Both the position numbers and the translations under genes were made by a program. Below the pieces are notes generated by a model. That model did not search any database, had not been told where the DNA came from, and saw nothing but the letters and a program-made list of their open reading frames with translations. Below are positions 16,665 to 25,628 of a stretch of 64,000 nucleotides of DNA, one piece after another; the stretch's first letter is position 1, and each line of letters starts with the position of its first letter. Source of the DNA: Actinoplanes couchii (GTDB lineage Bacteria > Actinomycetota > Actinomycetes > Mycobacteriales > Micromonosporaceae); contig NZ_BOMG01000021.1 of the NCBI RefSeq assembly GCF_016862075.1, positions 39,537 through 103,536 of the forward strand. Direction: 5' to 3'.

Positions 16665-18539
16665 GTGCCCAAGACCTCACGCCGGATCACCGTGCGCCCC
16701 CTGACCCTGCGCGAGGCCGAGGTGGCCCGGGTGGTGGACCTGACGCCGGGGATGCGCCGGATCACCCTGACCGGTCCACAGCTCCGCGAGTTCACCTCGG
16801 CGAACGGCTTCCCCCAGCCGGCGTTCGCGTCGACCGGCTTCGACGACGACATCCGCCTGGTGTTCCGCTACCCCGGCCAGGCCGAGCCGGTGCTGCCGGT
16901 GCAGCGGGCCAACGGCCTCGACCTGCCGAAGGATCCGCGGCCGCTGACCCGGATCTACACCGTGCGCCGCTGGGATCCGGAGACCGGCGAACTGGACGTC
17001 GACTTCGTCAGGCACGGCATCGGGGTGGGCACCACCTGGGCGTACCGGGCCGAGATCGGCGACCGGGTGCACTTCGCCGGACCGGGCTCGTCCCGGGCGC
17101 TCCCGCACGACGCGGACTGGCTCCTGGTCGCCGGCGACGACACCGCGCTGCCCGCGATCGCCCGTCTGCTCGACGAGCTGCCCGGTGACACGCGGGCCCG
17201 GGTGTTCATCGAGATCACCGAGGACGCACACCGTCAGGAGCTGCGGGAACTGCCCGGCGTCGAGGTGACCTGGCTGGTCCGCGACGGTTCCGGGGCGACC
17301 CTGCTGGTGGACGCGGTCCGCAACGGCGGCTGGTGGGACGGGCGGCCGTTCGCGTGGGTCGCCGGGGAACAGCGGACGGTCCGCGACATCCGGCGCCACC
17401 TGGTCGAGGACCGGGGTGTGCCCAAGGAGGACGTCGACTTCATCGGGTACTGGCGCCGTGGCGAGGTCGTCGCCCTGGAGACCGATCAGGCGGTGCCCGA
17501 CCCGGAGAGGACGAGAACCCCGTTCGAGCGGCTCCACGACCTGGCCGAGCTGATCGCGCCGGTCGCCATCCGTACCGCCGTCGAACTGGGTGTTCCGGAG
17601 TTGATCTCCCGCGGCGTGACCGGGGTCGACGAGCTGGCCGCCAAAGCGGGCGCCGACGAGCGGGCGCTGGGCAAACTGCTGCGCTACCTGCACACCCTGG
17701 ACATCGTGGCCCCGGCCGGACCGGGCCGGTACGGCCTGACCCCGGTGGGCGAGGTCCTGACCCTGGACTTCATGATCGACCTCCTGCACCCGGCCGGGGC
17801 CGCCGGCCGCGAGATGCTCGGCATCCACGGCCTCACCGAGTCGGTCCGCACCGGCCGGGCGTCCTACCTCGCAACCACCGGGCAGACCTTCACCGCGGTA
17901 CGCGCCGAGCAGGACTACGAGGACCGCTACCTGGAGAGACTGGCGAAGTTCCAGGCCGCGCTGGCCGAGCCGATCGCCCGCTCCGAACTGCTCGCCGGGG
18001 TCCGGCACCTGGTGCTGCACTCCGGCGGCGCCGGCGCCCAGGCCCGCGAGTTCGTCGCCGCCCGCCCCGACCTGCGCGTGACGATCTGCGCGCTGCCCGC
18101 CCAGGCCGACTGGCTGCGCCGCGACCTGCCCGACACCATCCCCGACGAGCAGCAGCGGGCCCGGGTCGAGGTGGTCGAGCAGTCCGTCTTCGAACCCGGC
18201 CCGCCGGCCGACGCCGTTTTCGTGATCCGCGCGTTCAAGAACCTGCCCGATGCCGACGCTGCCCGCGCCCTGCGCCGCGCGGCCGAAAGCGGCGGCCGGG
18301 TGCTGCTGATCGAGGACACCTTCGACCTCGACGACCTCGACGAGCACGACGGCGAAGCGGACCTGCTCGCCCTCACCGTGCACGGCTCCGGTCTGCGCAC
18401 CGAGGCCGAACTCGACGCCGTCATCACGCGGGCCGGTCTGACCCGCGCCGCGCGGCACACCGTCGGCTGGGGCACCACGGTCCACGAACTGATCCCGGCC
18501 GGCACCCCTGATGAAGAAGAGAAAGAAGCACAACAATGA
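16665..18539 (+). CDS. Siderophore-interacting protein fused to a SAM-methyltransferase-like domain
   Basis: The protein has 624 aa. Residues 1-285 form a siderophore-interacting protein (ferric reductase fold): FAD-binding barrel with RPLTRIYTVRRWDPETGELD and HGIGVGTTWAYRAEIGD, then the NAD(P)H-type C-terminal domain with LLVAGDDTALPAIARLLDEL and FAWVAGEQRTVRDIRRHL. Residues about 290-615 resemble O-methyltransferases with an N-terminal dimerisation helix bundle (LAELIAPVAIRTAVELGVPE) and a Rossmann core. The glycine loop (LHSGGAGAQAREF) is unlike the usual DxGxGxG, so methyl transfer is uncertain. The N-terminal part should reduce ferric siderophores to release iron. The gene heads the transport operon and overlaps the binding-protein gene (ATGA). 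Confidence 0.88.
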   Translation: MPKTSRRITVRPLTLREAEVARVVDLTPGMRRITLTGPQLREFTSANGFPQPAFASTGFDDDIRLVFRYPGQAEPVLPVQRANGLDLPKDPRPLTRIYTVRRWDPETGELDVDFVRHGIGVGTTWAYRAEIGDRVHFAGPGSSRALPHDADWLLVAGDDTALPAIARLLDELPGDTRARVFIEITEDAHRQELRELPGVEVTWLVRDGSGATLLVDAVRNGGWWDGRPFAWVAGEQRTVRDIRRHLVEDRGVPKEDVDFIGYWRRGEVVALETDQAVPDPERTRTPFERLHDLAELIAPVAIRTAVELGVPELISRGVTGVDELAAKAGADERALGKLLRYLHTLDIVAPAGPGRYGLTPVGEVLTLDFMIDLLHPAGAAGREMLGIHGLTESVRTGRASYLATTGQTFTAVRAEQDYEDRYLERLAKFQAALAEPIARSELLAGVRHLVLHSGGAGAQAREFVAARPDLRVTICALPAQADWLRRDLPDTIPDEQQRARVEVVEQSVFEPGPPADAVFVIRAFKNLPDADAARALRRAAESGGRVLLIEDTFDLDDLDEHDGEADLLALTVHGSGLRTEAELDAVITRAGLTRAARHTVGWGTTVHELIPAGTPDEEEKEAQQ

Positions 18540-19486
18540 TCGATACACGCCTGCGACGACGGGGTGCGGCCCTGGCCGTCGCCCTGCTGAGCGCCACGTT
18601 CGCCCTCGCCGCCTGCGGGAGCGCGAGCGACGACCCCGGTGCGAAGGCCGGTGCGCCGAGCGCCGCCGCACAGCGGATCGTCACGATCGGCAACACCACC
18701 CTGCCGCTGATCGACATGGGTGGCCGGCCGGTCGGCGTCACCGAGGTGTCCGGCCCCGAGCTGAGCCTCATCCCCACCGACCAGAAAGCGGCGTACGACG
18801 CGGCCACCAAGCTCGGCGCCAGCGGCGACCAGGTCGACATGGAGAAACTCGCCTCCCTGAAGCCGGACCTCATCCTGGCCCAGCTCCCGGAGAGCGAGTT
18901 CGCGCAGATCAAGAAGCAGCTGGAGTCGATCGCCCCGACGACGTTCTGGGGACTCGACGTCGAGTGGAAGACCTTCGCCGGCGCGCTCGCCGAGGCCGGT
19001 GACGTGACCGACGGGCTCAGCGGGCAGAAGGCGGAGTTCGAGAAGAAGATCGCCGACATCAAGCAGACGTACGCCGGGATCATCGCCGACACCAGGTTCG
19101 TCAACGTCGACCGCTGGTCGAGTTCCGATCCCGGGACGTTCTCGGTCGCGGACTTCGGGTGTGTCGAGATCGCCCAGGGCGACATCGGCATGGACTTCCC
19201 CCAGGCGGCCGCCGGCGCCGACCCCCTGGGCTGGACGTCCCTGCCGTTCGAGCAGATCGCCGGGCTCGCGAAGTACGACGTGATCACCTACCCGGTCGAC
19301 GCCGCCGGCAGCCCGACCGAGCCGTTCGCGCCGGTGGTCGCGACCAACACCTGGAAGGCGCTGCCCGCGGTGCAGTCCGGTCGCGCGCTCGGCGTCTTCT
19401 GCCCCGGCAACAACTCCTACGGACCGGTCCTGCGGTACCTGGACTCGCTCGGCACCGCCCTGGCGACCCTGCCCGCCAAGAAGTGA
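18536..19486 (+). CDS. Iron-siderophore ABC transporter substrate-binding lipoprotein
   Basis: The protein has 316 aa. The signal peptide ends in lipobox LAACGS (Cys near 26). The mature part has the two-lobe FecB/FhuD layout without a hinge: RIVTIGNTTLPLIDMGGRPVG at the start of lobe 1, MEKLASLKPDLILAQ at the lobe 1 end, and lobe 2 with NVDRWSSSDPGTFSVADFG and FEQIAGLAKYDVITYPVD. It captures ferric siderophore outside the cell for the two FecCD permeases encoded directly downstream. It overlaps its neighbours on both sides by 4 bp. Confidence 0.94.
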   Translation: MIDTRLRRRGAALAVALLSATFALAACGSASDDPGAKAGAPSAAAQRIVTIGNTTLPLIDMGGRPVGVTEVSGPELSLIPTDQKAAYDAATKLGASGDQVDMEKLASLKPDLILAQLPESEFAQIKKQLESIAPTTFWGLDVEWKTFAGALAEAGDVTDGLSGQKAEFEKKIADIKQTYAGIIADTRFVNVDRWSSSDPGTFSVADFGCVEIAQGDIGMDFPQAAAGADPLGWTSLPFEQIAGLAKYDVITYPVDAAGSPTEPFAPVVATNTWKALPAVQSGRALGVFCPGNNSYGPVLRYLDSLGTALATLPAKK

Positions 19487-20526
19487 CGACTCTCGCCCCG
19501 CACCGGCGTGGTCCGGGCGCCGTCCCGGTGCCCGGACCACGCCGGCGTTCGATCGGGCTGCTCGCCGCACTGGTGGCGCTGCTGGTCCTGCTGGTGCTGA
19601 GCGTGCTGATCGGGTCGACGACGATCGCGCCGTCGGTGGTGTGGGACGCCCTGTTCCATCCGTCCGCCGACATCGACCAGTTCGCGATCCGGGACTACCG
19701 GCTGCCGCGTACCGTCCTCGGCCTGGTCGTCGGCGCGGCGCTCGGTGTGGCCGGAGCACTGATCCAGGCGCTGACCCGCAACCCGCTGGCCGATCCGGGC
19801 ATCCTCGGCGTCCACGCCGGCGCCTCCTTCGCGGTCACGGTCGCGGTGGGCCTGTTCGGCGTCCGCGACATCGGCGGCTACCTGTGGTTCGCCTTCGCCG
19901 GGGCGCTGATCGTCACCCTGACGGTGCTCGCCCTCGGGTCGACCCGGCAGGGCCGGTCGCCGGTGGTCATGGTGCTCGCCGGGGTGTGTGTCACCGCGGT
20001 GCTCGGCGGCGCCCGGGAGGCTCTCCAACTGACCGACGCGGCCGCCTTCGACGCGATGCGGTCCTGGAACGCCGGTTCGATCGTGGGCCGGCCGCTCGAA
20101 CTGCTCTGGCCGATCCTGCCGTTCTTCGCGATCGCCCTGGTCCTGGCCTTCACGGTGTCCGGGCCCCTGGACGCGATGGCCCTGGGTGACGAGGTGGCGG
20201 TCGCCCAGGGGGTCCGGCTGGCGCCCACCCGGCTCCTCGCGATCATCGCGCTCACCCTGCTGGCCGGCGGAGCCACCGCGGTCGCCGGGCCGATCGGTTT
20301 CGTCGGGCTGATGGTGCCGCACGTGGCCCGCTGGATCGCCGGCCCGGATCAGCGCTGGATCTTCGCGTACAGCGTGCTGCTCGCCCCGATCCTGCTGCTG
20401 GCCTCCGACGTCCTCGGGCGCGTCGCCGTGCACCCGAGCGAGATCCCGGTCGGCGTGGTCACCGCGTTCGCCGGCGCTCCGGTCCTGATCGCGCTGGTCC
20501 GCCGGAAGAAGGCGAGCGGTCTGTGA
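19483..20526 (+). CDS. FecCD-family siderophore ABC permease (first)
   Basis: The protein has 347 aa from a GTG at 19483 that overlaps the preceding stop. An open frame extends upstream, but only this start gives a normal permease end. Multiple helices carry FecCD signatures: DYRLPRTVLGLVVGAALGVA, GALIQALTRNPLADPGILGV, the EAA-like coupling region ALGDEVAVAQGVR, and GPIGFVGLMVPHVARWIAGP. It forms the membrane channel with the second permease. The N-terminal 25 residues are Pro/Arg-rich, giving a longer cytoplasmic tail than usual. Confidence 0.95.
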   Translation: MTTLAPHRRGPGAVPVPGPRRRSIGLLAALVALLVLLVLSVLIGSTTIAPSVVWDALFHPSADIDQFAIRDYRLPRTVLGLVVGAALGVAGALIQALTRNPLADPGILGVHAGASFAVTVAVGLFGVRDIGGYLWFAFAGALIVTLTVLALGSTRQGRSPVVMVLAGVCVTAVLGGAREALQLTDAAAFDAMRSWNAGSIVGRPLELLWPILPFFAIALVLAFTVSGPLDAMALGDEVAVAQGVRLAPTRLLAIIALTLLAGGATAVAGPIGFVGLMVPHVARWIAGPDQRWIFAYSVLLAPILLLASDVLGRVAVHPSEIPVGVVTAFAGAPVLIALVRRKKASGL

Positions 20527-21569
20527 ACCGGGTGGACTTCGGGCGCCGCGTGCTGGTGCTGCGGCACGGCCGGATCGCGGTACGCGTCGAACAGCGCTCG
20601 GTCGTGGTCTGCGCCGTTCTCACCCTGGCCATCGCGGTCCTGGCGGTGGTCGCGCTGATGACCGGCTCGTACCACCTCGGCCCCGGACAGGTGGTCGCCG
20701 CGCTGACCGGCGGCGAGACCGGGCTGGTGCACGACATCGTGGTCGACTGGCGACTGCCCCGGGTGGCGGCCGCGCTGCTGTTCGGCGCCGCGCTCGGGGT
20801 GTCCGGCGCGATCTTCCAGTCGATGCTGCGCAACCCGCTCGCCGATCCCGGCATCATCGGGTTCACCGAGGGCTCCTACACCGGGGCGCTGATCGTCATC
20901 CTGGTCGTCGACGGCACCTACGCGCAGCTGGTCGGCGGGGCGCTGGCCGGTGGCATGGCCACTGCCCTGGGCGTGTACCTCCTCGCGTACCGGCAAGGGG
21001 TCCAGGGTTTTCGCCTGATCGTCGTCGGCATCGGCGCCTCCGGCATGCTCGCGTCGCTGAACGTCTGGCTGATCCTCAAGGCCGAGCTGGAGCAGGCGAT
21101 GGCCGCGGCCGCGTGGGGAGCCGGATCGCTCAACGGCGTCTCCTGGGACCAGGTGGTGATCGGCGGCGCCTGCATCGCGGTGCTCCTGCCGGCGTCGGGC
21201 CTGCTGAGCCGGCCGATGCGGCAGATGGAGCTGGGCGACGAGGCCGCCACCTCCCAGGGGGTACGGGTGCCGCCGGTCCGCCTCGGCCTGGTCGTGGTCG
21301 GGGTCGCACTGACCGCGACGGTGACCGCCGCGTCCGGGCCGATCGTGTTCGTCTCCCTGGTCGCCCCGCAGATCGCCCGCCGGCTGGCGCGCACCGCCGG
21401 GATCACGCTCGCACCGGCGGCCCTGGTCGGCGCGCTGCTGTGCCTGGCGGCCGACTACATCGCCCAGCACGTCGCACCCACCCCGCTGCCGGTGGGGATC
21501 ATCACCGTCATCCTCGGCGGCGGCTACCTCGGCCGGCTGCTGTTCACCGAAGCGAGGCGAAGGCTGTGA
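20523..21569 (+). CDS. FecCD-family siderophore ABC permease (second)
   Basis: The protein has 348 aa and starts at GTG, overlapping the first permease stop. FecCD hallmarks are WRLPRVAAALLFGAALGVSG, MLRNPLADPGIIGFTEGSYT, the coupling stretch ELGDEAATSQGVRVPP, GPIVFVSLVAPQIARRLART, and a C-terminal APTPLPVGIITVILGGGYLG. The differing sequence from the first permease indicates a heterodimeric channel, as in FepDG. Confidence 0.95.
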   Translation: MNRVDFGRRVLVLRHGRIAVRVEQRSVVVCAVLTLAIAVLAVVALMTGSYHLGPGQVVAALTGGETGLVHDIVVDWRLPRVAAALLFGAALGVSGAIFQSMLRNPLADPGIIGFTEGSYTGALIVILVVDGTYAQLVGGALAGGMATALGVYLLAYRQGVQGFRLIVVGIGASGMLASLNVWLILKAELEQAMAAAAWGAGSLNGVSWDQVVIGGACIAVLLPASGLLSRPMRQMELGDEAATSQGVRVPPVRLGLVVVGVALTATVTAASGPIVFVSLVAPQIARRLARTAGITLAPAALVGALLCLAADYIAQHVAPTPLPVGIITVILGGGYLGRLLFTEARRRL

Positions 21570-22357
21570 ACGAATCCCGGCTCCACGTCGCGGGGGCGAC
21601 CCTCGGGTACGGCGAACGGATCATCAGCGCGAACCTGTCGGTGTCGATCCCGGACCGGTCGTTCACGGTGATCGTGGGCCCGAACGCGTGCGGCAAGTCG
21701 ACACTGCTGCGCGGACTGTCCCGGCTGCTCCGGCCGGACGCCGGTCAGGTGGTCCTGGACGGCGCCGACATCGGGTCGTACCGGACGAAGGAGGTGGCCC
21801 GGCGGGTCGGGCTGCTGCCGCAGACCGCGATCGCGCCCGATGGGATCACCGTCGCCGACCTGGTGGCCCGGGGCCGGTACCCGTACCAGGGGTTCTTCCG
21901 GCAGTGGACCGAGGACGACGAGCGGGCCGTGGCCCGGGCGATGGAGCAGACCGCGGTCACCGACCTGTCCGGCCGCCAGGTGGACGAGCTGTCCGGCGGG
22001 CAGCGTCAGCGGGTGTGGGTGGCGATGGCGCTGGCCCAGCACACCGGCATCCTGCTGCTGGACGAGCCGACCACGTTCCTCGACATCACCCACCAGATCG
22101 AGCTGATGGAGCTCTTCACCGACCTGCACCGGGCCGGGCACACCATGGTCGCGGTGCTGCACGACCTCAACCACGCCTCCCGGTACGGCACCCACGTGAT
22201 CGCGATGAAGGACGGGCAGGTCGTCGCCGAGGGGACACCCGAGGAGGTCGTCACGGTCGAGCTGGTCGAGAAGGTGTTCGGCCTGCGCTGCCTGGTGGTG
22301 CCCGATCCGGTGGCCGGCACCCCGCAGGTGGTGCCGCTGGGACGGGACCGCCGGTGA
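21566..22357 (+). CDS. Iron-siderophore ABC transporter ATPase (FecE/FepC-like)
   Basis: The protein has 263 aa from a GTG at 21566 overlapping the permease stop. Walker A is VGPNACGKSTLLRGLSRLL, the Q-loop is LLPQTAIAPDGITVADLVARG, the signature is DELSGGQRQRVWVAMALAQ, Walker B is ILLLDEPTTFLDITHQIE, and the H-loop is VLHDLNHASRYG. VWVAMALAQ and DEPTTFLDI are characteristic of the siderophore-importer class. All catalytic residues are present. It is close in sequence to the ATPase at 40915-41694 in the second iron system. Confidence 0.97.
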   Translation: MNESRLHVAGATLGYGERIISANLSVSIPDRSFTVIVGPNACGKSTLLRGLSRLLRPDAGQVVLDGADIGSYRTKEVARRVGLLPQTAIAPDGITVADLVARGRYPYQGFFRQWTEDDERAVARAMEQTAVTDLSGRQVDELSGGQRQRVWVAMALAQHTGILLLDEPTTFLDITHQIELMELFTDLHRAGHTMVAVLHDLNHASRYGTHVIAMKDGQVVAEGTPEEVVTVELVEKVFGLRCLVVPDPVAGTPQVVPLGRDRR

Positions 22358-23922
22358 GGATCATCTTCTCGATGAAGCGGGTCACCGTTCCCGCGATGTT
22401 GTTCGCCACCGTGTGGCAGCTGGGCGAGGCCGCGGTCCCGGTGCTGATGGGGCTGGCGATCGACCGGGCGCTGGCCACCGGCGACGTGGGCGAGCTGGTG
22501 CTGTGGCTCGGTGTGCTGATCGTCGTCTACGTCGCGCTGACGACGGCGGCCCGGTTCGCGCTACGGCTGACCGCGTTCGCGGTGCAGTCGTTGCAGCACC
22601 GGCTCCGCGGCACCCTGTCGACAGGTGTGCTGCATCCCGCCGACGGGGCCGCCCGGGCGCCGGACGGCGGTGTCGTGTCGGTGATGACGACCGACGTCGC
22701 CCGCCTGGCGAACGGGGTGATCCTGACGATCATGCCGATCGCCCGGGTCGCGGCCATCGGCTTCATCGCGGTGTCGCTGCTGACGATGGACCCGGTGCTC
22801 GGGCTGGTGGTGCTGATCGGGGCGCCGGTCGCGGTCTGGTCGATGGGGGTGCTCAGCGAGCGGCTCTCCCGGGGCACCCGCGAGTACCAGGGGCTGCTGG
22901 CCGCCACCGTCGGGCGGGCCACCGACCTGGTCGCCGGGTACCGCGTCGTCAAAGGGCTCGGGGTCCGCGCCGAGGCGGAGGCGACCCGGCGGTACCGGCG
23001 GGCCAGCCGGGAGGCCCTCGCCGGGGCCGAGCGCAACGCCGGGCTGCTGGGCGGATTCCTGGTCGGCTCGGGGGTGATCACCGGGGTGTTCGTCGCGACG
23101 GTGATGGGGCTGGCCGGCTGGTTCGCGGTGGTCGGGCGGCTGAGCATCGGAGAGTTGATCGCCGCGGTCGGCCTCACCCAGGCGCTGCTGCCGCAGATCG
23201 AGTCGATCGCCAACCTGTCGATCCCCAACCTCGCCTCCGCCCGCGCCTCGGCCGCGCGGATCCACGAGGCTCTGCCGTCCTCGGCCACACCGGAATCCGG
23301 CTTCTTCGATGCCGGGCCGCTGCCCGTGCTCGAGGTCTCCGGGCCGGGCACCACGGTCCGGGTCGAGCCGGGGGAGTTCGTCGGCGTCCTCACCGACGAC
23401 CGGTCCGCGGCCCGCCTCGCCGGGGCCCTGCTCGACCCGTGGGCCGGTGACGAGGTCCAGGTCCGGCTGGACGGGCTCCCGGTGCGCGAGTCGTCCCCGG
23501 CCGGATACCGCTCCCGGGTCACCGTCGCCCCACACCGGGTGACCCTGTTCAGCGGCACGATCCAGGACAACCTCCTTTCCGGTACGCCGGGACAGGCCGG
23601 CGCCGGTCCGGAGGGTCTTACGCATGCCGCGGTTCGGGCGGCCGCCTGTGATGACTTCGTCGCCGGCCTCGACGTGCCGGTCGGTGAGGGCGGCAACCGT
23701 CTCTCCGGCGGGCAGCGGCAGCGGATCGCGCTGGCTCGTGCCCTGGCCAGTGACGCGCCGGTGCTCGTGCTCCACGATCCGACCACCGCGGTCGACCCGG
23801 TCACCGAGCACGTGATCGCCGGTCGGTTGCGTGACATCCGGCAGGGGCGATCGACGCTGCTCATCGCGTCCACCCCGGCCCTGCTGAGCGCCTGCGACCG
23901 GGTCATCGGGAGCGCCCGGTGA
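22354..23922 (+). CDS. Exporter-fold ABC half-transporter with degenerate ATP site (IrtA/B-like)
   Basis: The protein has 522 aa from a GTG at 22354. A six-helix type IV transmembrane domain (1-310) is fused to a nucleotide-binding domain. The Walker A position reads GEFVGVLTDDRSAARLAGAL, with no GxxGxGK(S/T). The Q-loop Gln is His (APHRVTLFSGT), Walker B is LVLHDPTTAVD, and the H-loop His is absent (IASTPALLSA). The signature LSGGQRQRIALARAL is perfect. This half cannot bind ATP productively itself but can supply the signature to its partner. Mycobacterial IrtAB shows that such a fold can import iron-siderophores; operon context suggests the same here. Confidence 0.9.
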   Translation: MRIIFSMKRVTVPAMLFATVWQLGEAAVPVLMGLAIDRALATGDVGELVLWLGVLIVVYVALTTAARFALRLTAFAVQSLQHRLRGTLSTGVLHPADGAARAPDGGVVSVMTTDVARLANGVILTIMPIARVAAIGFIAVSLLTMDPVLGLVVLIGAPVAVWSMGVLSERLSRGTREYQGLLAATVGRATDLVAGYRVVKGLGVRAEAEATRRYRRASREALAGAERNAGLLGGFLVGSGVITGVFVATVMGLAGWFAVVGRLSIGELIAAVGLTQALLPQIESIANLSIPNLASARASAARIHEALPSSATPESGFFDAGPLPVLEVSGPGTTVRVEPGEFVGVLTDDRSAARLAGALLDPWAGDEVQVRLDGLPVRESSPAGYRSRVTVAPHRVTLFSGTIQDNLLSGTPGQAGAGPEGLTHAAVRAAACDDFVAGLDVPVGEGGNRLSGGQRQRIALARALASDAPVLVLHDPTTAVDPVTEHVIAGRLRDIRQGRSTLLIASTPALLSACDRVIGSAR

Positions 23923-25619
23923 TGCCGGTCGCGGGCGGCCGGGAGACCGCGGCGCAGTTGTGGCGGCTCAGCCGCGGGCACCGGCTCCGGCTCGCCGCGA
24001 CGGGTGTGCTCGGGACCGTCAGCACCGGCGCCGACCTGATCCCGCCCCTGGCGATCGGGTACCTCGTCGACCGCGTGCGGGCCGGCACCGCCGATCCGGG
24101 CACCGTCCTGACCGCCACCGCCGTGATGGCCGTCGCGGCGGTGCTCGGCGCGGCGGGCACCGCGGTGACGATCGTGCTCGCCACCCGCGCCTACCACGCC
24201 GTGCTCGCCAGGCTGCGCGAACGACTCGTGGCCCGTGCCATGGCCCTGCCCCAGCACCTCGTCGAGCGTGCCGGGACCGGCGACCTGATCTCCCGGACCA
24301 GCGACGACGTCACCGCCGTGGCCGACGCCGCACCGGGGGTGATCCCGGCGCTGACCGTCACGGCGTTCACGATCGTGGTCTCGCTGGGCGGGCTGGCGGC
24401 CCTCGAACTGCCGTATGCCGCGGCCTTCGCCGTCGTGCTGCCGGTCTATGTGCTGGCCATGCGCTGGTACCTGCGCACCGGCCCGGCGGTGTACCGCGAC
24501 GAACGGGCCGCGATGAGCGCCCGCGCCCAGCAGATCCTCGAATCCCAGCGCGGCTACGACACCGTGCTCGGCTTCGGGCTGGCCGGGCAGCGGCACCGCG
24601 CCGTGATGGCCGCCTCCTGGGCCGTCGTGGTGCGGTCGCTGCGCGCCCGGACCGTCCAGAGTGGCCTGAGCGCCCGCCTCAACCTCGGTGAATGCCTGAG
24701 CCTGGCCACCGTCCTGGTGGTCGGCTTCGTCCTCATCGGCCAGGGCACGTCGACCGTCGGCGGCGCCACCACCGCCACGCTGCTGGTGCTGCGCCTGCTC
24801 GGCCCGGTCAACGAACTGCTGTTCGTGATCGACACCCTCCAGTCGGCCCTGGCCTCCCTGAACCGCATGGTCGGGATGATCACCACCCCCGTCACCCGGC
24901 CCGGGGCGGGGTACGGGCCGACAGCCGCCGTCCGGCTCCGCGGGATCACCTTCCGCTACGACGACGGCCCGCCCGCTCTCGACGACGTCAGCATCGACAT
25001 CGCCCCCGGTCAGCACGTCGCCGTCGTCGGCGCCTCCGGAGCCGGAAAGAGCACACTGGCCGCGGTGGTGGCCGGCATCCACCCACCCGGAGCCGGAACC
25101 GTGACCCGCCCGGTGCGCACCGCGGTGATCACCCAGGAGGTGCACGTGTTCGCGGGAACCCTCCGCGACAACCTCACGCTCGCCGCCCCGCAAGCCACCG
25201 ACCACGATCTTCTGGCCGCACTGGAAACCACCGGCACGACCGGTCTCCTGGACCTGTTGCCGGACGGCCTGGACACGCTGGTGGGCTCCGGGGGACACCC
25301 GCTCACCGACGCGCAGGCGCAGCAGATCGCGCTGACCCGGCTGCTCCTGGCCGACCCGGAGCTGGCCATCCTCGACGAAGCCACCGCCGAAGCCGGATCC
25401 GCGCAGGCGGGACCACTCGATCACGCCGCCGGGGCCGCCCTGGCCGGCCGCACCGCCCTGACGATCGCGCACCGCCTGTCCCAGGCCCGCGCCTGCGACC
25501 ACATAGTCGTGATGGACCAGGGCCGGATCACGGAGACCGGCACACACCACGACCTGATCGCCTCCGGCGGCACCTATGCCGAACTGTGGAAAGCCTGGCA
25601 GGCCGGGCAACCGCGCTGA
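23919..25619 (+). CDS. Exporter-fold ABC half-transporter with intact Walker motifs (partner)
   Basis: The protein has 566 aa; the GTG at 23919 overlaps the previous stop. Six membrane helices (1-310) are followed by an ATPase domain with Walker A VVGASGAGKSTLAAVVAG, Q-loop ITQEVHVFAGTLRDNL, Walker B LAILDEATAEAG and H-loop IAHRLSQAR, all intact. The signature is replaced by PLTDAQAQQIALTRLLL instead of LSGGQ. The losses mirror those of the neighbour, so the pair should form one working ATP site (this Walker A with the neighbour's LSGGQ) and one dead site. It ends the iron operon, tail to tail with the stress-protein gene. Confidence 0.93.
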   Translation: MMPVAGGRETAAQLWRLSRGHRLRLAATGVLGTVSTGADLIPPLAIGYLVDRVRAGTADPGTVLTATAVMAVAAVLGAAGTAVTIVLATRAYHAVLARLRERLVARAMALPQHLVERAGTGDLISRTSDDVTAVADAAPGVIPALTVTAFTIVVSLGGLAALELPYAAAFAVVLPVYVLAMRWYLRTGPAVYRDERAAMSARAQQILESQRGYDTVLGFGLAGQRHRAVMAASWAVVVRSLRARTVQSGLSARLNLGECLSLATVLVVGFVLIGQGTSTVGGATTATLLVLRLLGPVNELLFVIDTLQSALASLNRMVGMITTPVTRPGAGYGPTAAVRLRGITFRYDDGPPALDDVSIDIAPGQHVAVVGASGAGKSTLAAVVAGIHPPGAGTVTRPVRTAVITQEVHVFAGTLRDNLTLAAPQATDHDLLAALETTGTTGLLDLLPDGLDTLVGSGGHPLTDAQAQQIALTRLLLADPELAILDEATAEAGSAQAGPLDHAAGAALAGRTALTIAHRLSQARACDHIVVMDQGRITETGTHHDLIASGGTYAELWKAWQAGQPR

Positions 25620-25628
25620 GGAGCCGCC

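Noticed and set aside
22527..25610. 1027-residue open frame on the minus strand across the two ABC half-transporters
   Set aside because: It is exactly antisense to two genes with complete ABC motifs; low stop frequency in GC-rich DNA explains it.
16665..25619. Siderophore biosynthesis cluster
   Set aside because: Only uptake, reduction and a methyltransferase-like domain are present; no NRPS, IucA-like or hydroxylase genes.
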